Assembly: GCA_022495995.1 (NCBI GenBank)
Contig: JAFEMH010002567.1
Span: 248,001 to 312,000, forward strand
From: Adenophora triphylla var. japonica
Lineage: Eukaryota; Streptophyta; Magnoliopsida; Asterales; Campanulaceae
Reading direction: 5' to 3'
DNA length: 64,000 nt
The notes under the pieces are model-generated. The model saw only the letters and a program-made list of their open reading frames with translations. It made no database searches and was not told the DNA's origin. Positions 10,904 to 20,085 of this stretch are shown here, piece by piece; within the stretch, counting starts at the first letter, position 1; every line of letters begins with the position of its first letter. Made by a program: the position numbers and the translations under genes.

Positions 10904-12840
10904 TTATCTATATTTGTACTAATTATCCAATCAAGAATGTTATGAGAAAGACAGAAATGTCAGGTAGGATGGCTAAATGGTTCGTTCAGCTTAGTATTTA
11001 TGATATCAGGTATGAACCAAGGACAACAATAAAATCACATGCACTTACAGATTTTGTGGCAGACTTCAGTCCAAAGTATGCAACCAAAAGTAGAATTGGA
11101 AATCCAACCACTTCATGATGGCGACATCTTACCCAAGTGGACACTATATAACGATGGTGCATCAAACATGAGGGGGGACAGGTTTAGGAGTTGTCCTGAA
11201 GTCACCACAAGGGGACAGCATACACCAGGCCATCAGTTGTAATTTTAAAGCTACAAACAATGAAGCAAAATATGAGGCCTTGATCGTGAGCCTAACCATG
11301 GATCTAGATCTTAACATCAAGGCAATCGAGGTATATAGTGATTCACTATTGTTAGTTAACCATTTCAATGGTTCCTATGCAGCAAAGAATGCCAAGATGA
11401 CGTCATATCTGGCAATCGTGAAAATTTTGGCAAGCAAATTCCAGGTCTTTTACTTAGAACAAGTACCTCGAGAGGAGAACTCTAAAGCAGACGCCTTAGC
11501 TAATCTTGGATTAGCCGTCAAGAGCCTATCTCAAACCAACATACCAATCATTCATGTCAACATTCCGACTATGGAAATATTAGAACTTTTCAGCATAGAC
11601 GACGACATCCCAGAGAGTCAGACAGAGACATCTTGGACTTCTCTAGTAATTAAATATCTTCAAAATGGTACCATCCCCATGAAAGAGAGGAATGCTAGGG
11701 ATTTTAGGTTATGGATTTCAAGATATACGTTAATAAATAATGTGCTGTTTAAGAAATCTTTTGCAGGTCCATACCTAAGATGTATGGAACCCGATAAAGC
11801 AAAGAAAGTTCTTAAGGAATTACATGAAGGATTGTGTGGTAATCATTCCGGGGGAAGAAGCTTGTACACAAAAGCTCTATGGATGGGCTACTTCTAGCCA
11901 ACAATGCGTCAGGATGCTACCGACTACGCCAAGAAATGTGATTCCTGCTAGAAGCATGGTGACATCTTCCATCAGCCTGCAGAATTGCTACACCATATCC
12001 TCTCCCCTTAGCCCTTCCTGAATTGGGGAATGGATATAGTAGGTAAATTTCCTAAGGCACCTGGAGGAAAAGTCTTCTTACTCGCAATGACAAATTACTT
12101 CTCAAAATGGGTTGAAGCCAATGCCTACGTCCAAGTCCACGACAAAGAAGTTATCTCCTTCATCAAAAAGAACATCTTCAGCAGGTTTGGTATTCCATCT
12201 GAGATAATATGTGATAACGATTCTCAATTCATCAGCAAGAAACACACAAGACTTTCTCACAAGATGGGGAGTCAAGATGATGACATCTTCACCAGTACAT
12301 CCTCAAGCTAATGGACAGACATAATCAAGAAACAAAATCATCGTCAACAACTTAAAGAAGAGGCTAGATCATAAGAAGGGAAGATGGGCAGAGGAATTAC
12401 CACTTGTCCTCTGGACAGACTGAACAACGCCCTAAAATGCAACAGGCCAAACTCCATTCGTCGTCTCTACTGCCAGATATGGGTTGTTGACATCTGACCA
12501 AAATGATGCCAACCTAACCTATGATTTGGATACCATTGATGAATTAAGGGATCTAGCTAAGGTCAGAATGGCAACATATCAACAAAGAATTGCTAAGTCC
12601 TATAACAAGAATGTCAGGTTGAGGAAATTCAAAGTTGGTGATTTAGTACTACGCAAAGTCTTTTAGAACATGAAGAGAACTCAATGGTGGGAAATTGGCT
12701 CCTAAATGGAAAGGTCCGTATTTGATAGATGCTGAAACAGGAGAGGTAGCATATTGGTTATCAATCTTAGATGGTATAAGGGTTCCTAGAAGTTGGTATG
12801 CAATCCACCTCAAGTCATATTTCATGTAAGTCGTAGCATA
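10904..12840 (+). pseudogene. Element A2 pol, part 2: RNase H end, archaeal RNase H, integrase
   Basis: Continues A2 after the A1 insertion. RNase H end (NYPIKNVMRKTEMSGRMAKW) is followed by stops near 11100. The archaeal RNase H starts near 11135 (WTLYNDGASN) with a frameshift near 11170, then DSLLLVNHFNGSYAAKNAKM and ENSKADALANLG. The integrase zinc finger region (ELHEGLCGNHSGGRSL) is near 11820, and the core has GMDIVGKFPKA near 12030 and IICDNDSQF near 12210. The Glu motif region is shifted. The C-terminus (NVRLRKFKVGDLVLRKVF, then a stop, then IRVPRSWYAIHLKSYFM and the natural pol stop) ends at about 12828. Many stops; inactive. Confidence 0.9.
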
Positions 12841-12944
12841 TCAATTTAATTCAAAAAATAAGGTATGCATTTACTTGCTTTATTTCCATTAAATTATTTC
12901 AATCTAGTTCATTTTTGGAATTCTTACTGACTTAAGCATTAGAG

Positions 12945-12967
12945 GGGTGTTAACTAAGCTAACACCC
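12945..12967. other. Conserved palindrome after pol of A2
   Basis: Arms GGGTGTTAACT and AGCTAACACCC around a single A, one wobble position. About 115 bp after the pol stop. Same element as 6279-6301 and 47513-47535, followed by CCCTAACATGTTTCTGTTTTGCAAG. Confidence 0.8.
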
Positions 12968-13795
12968 AACCCTAACATGTTTCTGTTTTGCAAGAAAACT
13001 TGAAACATTCACATAGGTCACGATGCTTCATATGTTAGTTTGGAATACGGAAATACTAAAGATGTCGACATCATTACATGTAGACGACGTCTTAAGGTAA
13101 TAGATCAGGTATGAATCAACCTTTACTGCTCAATAAACATTTCTTTATTTCCTTTTTAATAAATAGATTTTCACAAAGTTTATTTCTTTTTCTTTCATTA
13201 ACAAAAGTGACATCATTCATGATGTTAAAATACTCTTACCATGTCATCATTTTGCAAGATGTTAGCATTTTGGAACTTCAAGATCTTATGAGAACAACCG
13301 CTTGAGACTGTCCATCTCATCTAAAGTTCAAGGTACTTAATCCCTTCAAAGGTTTAAAGAAATTACTTTTTTTTCATTTCATTATGTTTTGTACACCTCG
13401 CCTAGAGCGCACGATGTCATCCTTGGTTAGGGTGTGGGATGGGCCCATATGTTTTATATATACAAATTACCCATTTCCACCCAATCAAAGTGTTTGACCA
13501 AAAGATTTTTACAAATTGGTCATGCCATGTATGTGTCATCTAAGAACGAAAGGTTTTTGTCATTAACGTGTCAACAAAGCTAAAAGCAAGGATTTATATA
13601 TCCAACGCAAGGCAACAATATCTTCAAATACTTTTTCACTACCATTTCCATAAAAAAAAACTAACCTTACCAAAAAGAGTATTCAAAAACATCTTAGCCA
13701 AATACTTTCCTACTTATCCTAGGAAAATACCTAAGTTTTGAACCAACACAACACTTAAACAAAAAATTGTTTTTGTTCCTTATGGACCATTATAT
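12968..13795. other. Spacer between pol and antisense ORF of A2
   Basis: No convincing coding sequence. It shares blocks with the A1 spacer, and it includes CACCTCGCCTAGAGCGCACGA near 13395. Presumably holds the 3' ends of both convergent transcripts. Confidence 0.5.
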
Positions 13796-15537
13796 CTAAA
13801 AAACCAAAAACCATAAATTGTTTTTACAAACCATCCCGGGACGCAGCACGTAAAAACCAAAGTTTAACCTTAAAAATATCTTCACTAGTTGGCTATCGCC
13901 GCTGGTAGGTACCTCTCCTTCTTTCGTGTCTTCATTCTTCAAACCCAATGATACTTCTCCTACCTCTGTTGCATCTCCAGAAAGATATTTGAGAATGGCA
14001 CGATGTTGCTCAATATCCCACTCAGCATGATTGCCATTCAGGAATTCTTCCATCATCTGTATTTTGATCTCCACCATGCTTTTAGCAGCAGACGCCATCA
14101 GACTATTCTTGAGATCCTCAATTTCCTACACCTGAACGTCCTAGATAGAAGACATTTCCTTCATCAAAATCTCTACTTCATTGTTCAAACCTTCAACCTT
14201 CTTCTCTAAACTCTCCTTCTCCTCCCTATGCCACTTTATTTGCTGCAGCATCTCTAGCACAAGCTTCCTATTCTTCTCCTCCAAAGTAACCATCCTAGTT
14301 TCCACTGCTCCAAAAGCCTATAAATCGAAACCTATTAGTAACCCAATACCAACTGAAAATTCTAAATACTATACGAGAAAAAGTCAGACTTACATTCGAT
14401 GCCATCGCGAAAAACTTCCTCGTGACCTCTTCAACATCCATCTCTTCAAAAGCTCCTACTTCCACGAATTCATTCTTCCTTTTCTTAAGATTAGAACCCA
14501 CAGAACCTGTATCACCTTCCTTTTTAAGTGTAACAGGCAGCTTACTGGATTGAGCTTTTCTAACGATGTTCTGCAAATCCCGAAGAGAAAATCCGGCGAC
14601 TGACTTGGACACTGGAATTAAAACAATAAGCATAATACTACCAAGATAAATGCAATCTTAAAGAGGAATAAGGAAATGATTATACCAGTTAACATATCCA
14701 CATAAGACAACACCTTGAAATCTTCTTGATCCTTCTCAAAAATTGTTCCTACTTCTAAAGGCTTAAATGACCTCTTCTCCTCAGAAAGTTCCAGCAACCT
14801 CTTTATCTTCGCCTCTGTGTCCACCGAAGGTGGAAATAACTCTATCCACCTGATAGCTGCAAAAACAAAGAAAGGAAAATTATGTATTCAGTCAAGACAG
14901 AAGAATATTAACTTGGGATTTAAGAGAGATACCTTCCCTATTCCATCTTGTTGTTAAATCATCACCATCCGCCAAAGAACTTTTTTCTACAAAGAAATAT
15001 CTTGCTCTCCAACCTCTATCATTTACAGACATCTTTACAAACAAAGACTTTTTCCGAGTTCTTGTTTTCAAAAGATATCGTGTAGAACCAAAATTTTGAA
15101 GATCATAGACTGACACCAACTCACTCATACCTATCTCCAACCCATATTCCCTATTTACCCTCAAGACACAAGCAAAAATCCGTCAAATTAGAGGCAATGC
15201 TTGAACAAAGGCTATATCGGTTTTTTGAAAAAATTCAGTGACCAATAGTAGAAAGGGTAAGAGAAACCAAGAGCAAAAGGGTATTCATAAAAGCAGATCC
15301 AGTTTGGGGAAATAAAATCAGCCTTGACAGAAACATCAAAATGTTAGAAACCGGGTGATTTCTGGAAAAAAATTTGTGACTTCTTAAAGACTCGATGTGC
15401 ACATTGTTAAAAACATAGACTTCTTCATCAGGATTTAATATCAAACCCTCACAAGCGAATTCTCTATCTCTACTAGGACTCAAAGAACTTTTGGACACAA
15501 CCTCCCTTTAGGATTTCGACCGTTTAGGTTTCCCCAT
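13796..15537 (-). pseudogene. Four-exon antisense ORF of element A2
   Basis: Second well-preserved copy of the family A antisense gene, opposite to A2 pol. Apparent exons (high to low coordinate): 15537-14933, 14856-14686, 14611-14394 and 14317-13796, all with GT...AG introns placed as in A1 (3711-5364). Exon 1 has LSPSRDREFACEGLI, YDLQNFGSTRYLLKTR and VNDRGWRARYFFVEKSSL. Exon 3 has VSKSVAGFSLRDLQNIV and a basic KKRKNE. Exon 4 is a coiled coil (LEEKNRKLVLEML, then LNNEVEILMKEMSSIQD). Breaks: a stop near 15508, shifts near 15240, a TAG near 14127, and the usual stop replaced by a read-on tail to 13796. Unknown function; matching introns in two diverged copies argue that the gene is spliced and was selected in the past. 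Confidence 0.78.
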
Positions 15538-15805
15538 TGAAAGAAATTTGAAAGAGAAAGGGAGAGAAATTACCTCAACTTTCACAGCTGCTGAAACAGG
15601 AAAGAGATGGAGAAGACAGAAGAAGAAGAGGGCAGAAGAAGAAGAGGACTCGATTAATAAACCCTAACTGCCCACTATCCTCGAAGAAATCACACATTCA
15701 TTGCCTAGGGACTCAACTACTCTCACATGTCTTATCAAGTCGTAAAAGTAAACCGTAAAAAATTAAAGCATTGATAAGAAACTTACCCTTTTAACTTCTT
15801 TAAAG
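15538..15805 (-). promoter_or_regulatory. Likely promoter and leader region of the A2 antisense ORF
   Basis: Purine-rich on the plus strand (gaagaagagg runs), therefore CT-rich as leader on the minus strand, like plant 5' UTRs. The same place in A1 (3430-3710) is also CT-rich upstream of the ATG. The role is inferred from position; no defined motif is seen. Confidence 0.35.
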
Positions 15806-15823
15806 GATAAGTTTGGGGGCAAT
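15806..15823 (+). other. Polypurine tract of element A2
   Basis: GGATAAGTTTGGGGGCAAT directly before the LTR start TGTTATAGGC; same form as in A0. Confidence 0.7.
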
Positions 15824-16354
15824 TGTTATAGGCAAAATCTCAGAAGATGACATCTTGAACTTAACCAGCATGTCAACATATTGGCTCTTGCAAATAAGGT
15901 AAACTAATAATTTTATTATTTGTAATAAATATCTTTTTTTACAGGATAAACAACGGAAAATACGTGCTATATGGACTCTTGTCAAGAGAATTGAAGACCG
16001 GGTCAAGGAAGAAGATAGGAGTCCGAAATTTTAGGAAAGTTAGTTACATGTGTAATCTTTTTATTTATTTAAAGAGCTATGAACACACACACACACACAA
16101 TACATATTCTCTCTGGTACTTTGCCATAGTTCACCACATATTGTAACTCAGTGATTGATTAATACAACAGTTCGAGATGGCAGGTGCTCATAAACACCTC
16201 CCGAGGTTTTATGCCGACGAGATAGTTGTCTCAAGGGCTTTTCTTCATTACATCAATGTGTCAATTTTGCCCTACCCATACACTGATTATACTCCATTGC
16301 ACCTTCCTCATTCTCTTTTGATCAAATTACAAATCATTTTTTTTCACCAAAACA
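15824..16354 (+). repeat. 3' LTR of element A2
   Basis: About 531 bp, TGTTATAGGC...CACCAAAACA, ends shared with other family A LTRs. It contains TTATTTATTTAAAGAG (promoter-like) near 16060 and an (AC)n run at 16083-16098. Its 3' flank is AAGAC; the 5' LTR is outside the window, so no target duplication can be tested. Confidence 0.8.
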
Positions 16355-16571
16355 AAGACCAGTTTCAATTGGGCAAGTGGGGTGATCTCTTGATAATCTT
16401 CCCATCTCTCAACTTGACCTCTGAACCTACATTATAGACTCTTTTTCAAAATTTGAGCCTTAAATCACACGGAGTGGCGACTCTTTTTCATCGACAAAGA
16501 GTTGTTTTGCTATTAGTATTCCCATCCAAACTAAAAATCCTTGTCTAAACTTCCCAAGCGTTGGCGGCATT
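16355..16571. other. Flank between A2 and the B element
   Basis: 217 bp without an ORF. It contains TGGCGACTC (16475-16483), resembling the start of a B-type primer binding site, and ends GCATT, the left target duplication of B. It may be a remnant of another Tat leader; see 45408-45559 for the other side. Confidence 0.45.
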
Positions 16572-16933
16572 TGAAATTACCCGGGATCGCGTGCGGGGGA
16601 AGCGTGGTGAGCGGTTATCTTTTGCAGGCTTGGGACCTCGCTTTCGGGAAAGAGAGGAGTCGCCACGCGGTTTTGTATTTTGAGCCCAAACTTTGAAAAT
16701 GGCTTTGAAAAGGTGTCGTTTTGTATTTTGAGCCCAAACATTGGAAATGGCTTTTTAGGACCAGAGATTGTTAGGTTCGGAGGTCCCGTTACGTTTCAGG
16801 AAGAGTGTACGGAGGTCACCCGAAATGCCTCGTATGACGAGTCTTTCTACCTTTCTTGAAATTGTGTGCGCATGTGTGTGTGTGTGTGTTGCATTTTTGA
16901 AAAAGGGAGGCTTGAATGACAAGCTTAATCTTG

Positions 16934-17530
16934 GTTTGAATGTCAAACATTGATTTATGAAAAAAGCGAGCGTTTGAATGCCAAACGTCGGTTTTGAGAT
17001 TTTTAAGAAAAGGGCATGAGAGACAGGCTTAAATATTTAGTTTGAGTGTCAAACGTTGATTTTAAGGAAAAGAGCGTTTGAATGTCAAACGTCGATTTTT
17101 GAGTTGAAGATGAACATTTGGATTCCAAACGTCACTTTTGCGCGTTTTGAAAAGGAGTTCGAGTGAGGAACTCCGGTTTTGAACCGGGCATTACATTGTT
17201 ACCAATTTTATGAAAAAAGGCTTTAAATGACATGCAATCGACGAGTCGTTTTGCGACTCGGACTTTGATAAATAAATACTATCACAAGCCAAACGGCTCA
17301 GACTGGTAAATGACAGTATTTAAAGTACAATATCGGCGGAATGAAGCGATCTGGACAGTAAAGGTGCGATCGACAAGCCAAACAGCTCGGAGTTGTAAAT
17401 GTGCATAATTTAAATGACGGTATCGACGGATCAAATGATCCGGATTTCGTAAATGACTATCACGAACCAAACGGTTCAGACTGTAAAGTTGCGATCGACG
17501 GATCAAACGATCCGGACTGTAAATAACATA
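16934..17530. repeat. Array of short hairpins in the transcribed LTR
   Basis: A dozen or more small inverted repeats in series with changing arms but a common plan. First set: GTTTG-AATGT-CAAAC (16934-16948), CGTTTG-AATGC-CAAACG (16971-16987), GTTTGAGTGTCAAAC near 17040, CGTTTGAATGTCAAACG near 17073, GAGTTC-GAGTGAG-GAACTC near 17155. Second set (17240-17530): GAGTCGTTTTGCGACTC, GCCAAACGGC, GGATCAAATGATCC, GAACCAAACGGTTC, GGATCAAACGATCC, several followed by ACTGTAAAT. It lies downstream of the TATA box, so in the RNA leader. Copies are at about 42840-43400 and 43860-44425. Confidence 0.8.
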
Positions 17531-17968
17531 AACGTAAAAAATGGGGCCGAAACGCCTTTTTAACCCGAAATTACTTCTCTTACGGGAGAGAAGATGATTT
17601 TGGGGTAAAACGTATCGGACCCCGTAGACGGCATTACGTCTACATTTCAATAATTTTGACCAAAATGATTATGGCATTTGACGCGTAAATCGAGGTGAAA
17701 TGAGTGTTTAGAGAGAGAGAGAGAGAGAGAGAGTGTTACATATGTCTAGGGGTTAACTCTTTGACTCGGTGGACGTATACGGGATATGGTTTGGTGTTTG
17801 GAAGGGTGTTTTGAGTTTGTTTGATACGTGTTTAGTCGGAAAATGAGGTTTTCATGCAAATCGAGACAAAACGGGGCTCGGGAGGGGGTAGATCAGCCTA
17901 GGACCGTGGGGTTTGTGAAGAGAGATTATATTTTTTCTTTTTTTTTTAAAATGTTTTGACAGCCCTTG

Positions 17969-17976
17969 TATTTATA
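17969..17976 (-). promoter_or_regulatory. TATA box of B 3' LTR
   Basis: TATAAATA on the minus strand in CCCTATAAATACAAGG. Identical in the 5' LTR at 44874-44881. Confidence 0.7.
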
Positions 17977-18502
17977 GGGTGAAAATGCAGAACAGTCCAA
18001 ACAGACTCTAATTCATTTTGGGGAGGTTTTTGGGTATTTTGGAAAGTGGAGGACTTGTTGGCAATTCTGGCTTTTCAAGCAAAATAGTCCGGACGGACAG
18101 TCATTCAATTTCAGGGGCATTTTGGTCTTTTCACCTTGAAATCTGATTGATGTTGATTAGTGGGCTTTGGCATGCGTGCCACGTGCCCCTTTGAGTCACC
18201 TAGGCTAGGGTTTTTGTTCCGTTATTCCCGGTTTTATCCATTTTTTAAATAACTGTTCGGAAAATGTCTTTAATGCCCTCAGAAAGTGCCGGAAAGTGCA
18301 TTTTTTGAGGAAAGTCATACTTTTACGTGTGATAACGTGTGTTGAGTACGATTTGACATCGGGATGCACGGGGCAGACCCGAGATGTCTCATTGGCTTGA
18401 GAATGGGGAGCTTAACGGGTTTCGGTTAATCTGGAAATGGCCAGTTAACGGATTCCGGTTAACTTTTAACGGATTTTAACGATCCGGATTTGGGTACTTA
18501 CA

Positions 18503-18514
18503 GTAGCCCCTCAT
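18503..18514 (-). other. Polypurine tract of element B
   Basis: GATGAGGGGCTAC on the minus strand directly before the LTR start TGTAAGTACCC. A related ACCGAGG precedes the E LTR at 63514. Confidence 0.6.
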
Positions 18515-18690
18515 CGACGTCACTTTCGAAGGAAGTGGGGTCGTTGAAAAAAGATAAGGATCCAAATGGGGGGATGCCTTACTTTGAAAGACCTGAGCGG
18601 TCAGCTGGCTGGACCCTTAGCGAGAGGATTCCTACGTATCCCGGGCGGGAATCAAGCCAATCGTAGTTCGTAGGTGCTAGGGCTACTCGT
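18515..18690 (-). other. 3' UTR of B, unique part
   Basis: On the minus strand it reads CTACGATTGGCTTGATTCCCG and GGGTCCAGCC; the same block recurs on the plus strand in E at about 63348-63410 and at 61995-62055. This marks E as the same family. Confidence 0.65.
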
Positions 18691-19100
18691 GGTGGCCTTG
18701 ACCTAAGTGTGACTATTTTAAGGCGTCTAACATGAGTGTGACTATTTTAAGGCGTCATACCTGAGTGAGACTATTGGGAGGCGTCTTGACCCAAGTGAGA
18801 CTATTGGGAGGCGTCTTGACCTAAGTGAGACTATTGGGAGGCGTCTTGACCTAAGTGAGACTATTGGGAGGCGTCTTGACCTAAGTGAGACTGTTCGGAG
18901 GCATCTTGACCTAAGTGAGACTGTTGGGAGGCATCTTGACCTAAGTGAGACTGTTGGGAGGCGTCTTGACCTAAGTTAGACTATTGGAAGGTGTCTTGAC
19001 CTAAGTGAGACTATTAGGAGGCATCTTGACCTAAGTTAGACTGTTGGGAGGCATCTTGACTCAAGTGAGACTGTTGGAAGGTGTCTTGACCTGAGTTTCT
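18690..19100 (-). repeat. 30-bp tandem repeat array in the B 3' UTR
   Basis: About 13 copies of CTTGACCTAAGTGAGACTAT plus TGGGAGGCGT, in near-perfect 30-bp register (two per 60-base line), with degenerate ends. Confidence 0.95.
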
Positions 19101-19199
19101 GAAAGGGTATGAGAAATGTCCGTCCCTGACGGTGTATTTTGATATACGAAGAGAGCGGAATCTTATGCTGGGACTTTGACGGAAATGACGATTGAAGAG

Positions 19200-19420
19200 G
19201 GATTGTTGTACGGGCTTATAGTGATTGCCGCTTGTCTTTTGTCTGCTGGGGATATGGTGTTCGGACTTACGATGATGGCCGAAGAGGGATTGTTGTGCGG
19301 GCTTATACTGATTGCCGCTGAAATGAGGTGGTTGGGCTTACGATTGACGGCCGGGGAAGTGAACGTTCACTTGCTGGAGTGAAAAGATACTCGGGCTTAC
19401 TATGGCGGCCAAAGAGGGAT
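19200..19420 (-). repeat. Dispersed GGGCTTA...GGCCG motifs in the B 3' UTR
   Basis: Four or five spaced copies of a segment reading GGCCATCATCGTAAG or GGCCGTCAATCGTAAGCCC on the minus strand. This is the core of the 71-bp satellite monomer in E (59258-61960). Confidence 0.7.
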
Positions 19421-19790
19421 TACACGTTCAAAGACAGAATGTTAGTGAGGACTAACGGGAATTTTAACGTCTGAAGACGAAATGTTAGTGAGAATTAACA
19501 GGAAATTTAACGTCTGGAGACGGAACGTTAGTGAGAAATAACGGGAAATTTAACGTCTGGAGACGGAATTGTGATTTAACGTCCGAAGATGGAATGTTAG
19601 TGAGGACTAACGGGAATTTTAATGTCTGGAGACGAAACGTTAGTGAGAACCAACGAGAAATTTAATGTCTGGAGACGGAACGTCAGTGAGAACTAACGGA
19701 AAATTTAACGTCTGGAGACGGAACGTTAGTGAGAACTAATGGGAAATTTAAAATCTGGAGACGGAATGTTAGAGATGTCTAACTGGGATT
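19410..19790 (-). repeat. 43-bp tandem repeat array in the B 3' UTR
   Basis: About nine copies of a unit containing TTTAACGTCTGGAGACGG, AACGTTAGTGAGAA and TAACGGGAAA. The measured spacing between successive CGTCTGG motifs is 43 bp. Confidence 0.92.
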
Positions 19791-20085
19791 TGTCCTCGGG
19801 GGAGGGGGCGTTAGGAATGTCTAACTGGGGAATCTTTTAACTTTTGAGGGCCAAAAGGGTTAAATTCGAAATTCTGGGAAGCTGAGGGGCCAAAGTGGCA
19901 AAGGAAAGTTTATGGTGTAAAAGAGTCCGGCCGGACCATTCTTCAATTTGGATAGATTTAAATCAGCACCAGGGCCGATGCAAACCAGGCAAACTCCATT
20001 ATTTCAGGCGAGAGAGAAGAGTGAAAAGAGAGAAATTTCTCCCCCTTTTTGCGAGTTTTGTTCAAATCTTTGCGAGATAATCATT

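Larger units (their letters stand above)
16572..18502 (-). repeat. 3' LTR of element B
   Basis: 1,931 bp, TGAAATTACC at the left and TACTTACA at the right on the plus strand. A TATAAATA box (minus strand, 17976-17969) would place transcription start near 17940. The transcribed part carries a long series of short hairpins (16934-17530). It contains (TG)n near 16873 and (GA)n near 17710. It differs from the right LTR by a few percent by eye and lacks the 1,022-bp tandem duplication found there. Confidence 0.92.

Noticed and set aside
16083..16098. (AC)n, (TG)n and (GA)n runs (also 16873, 17710, 31560-31670, 44623) as regulatory sites
   Set aside because: Simple microsatellites; several are length-variable between the two LTRs of B. 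No support for function.
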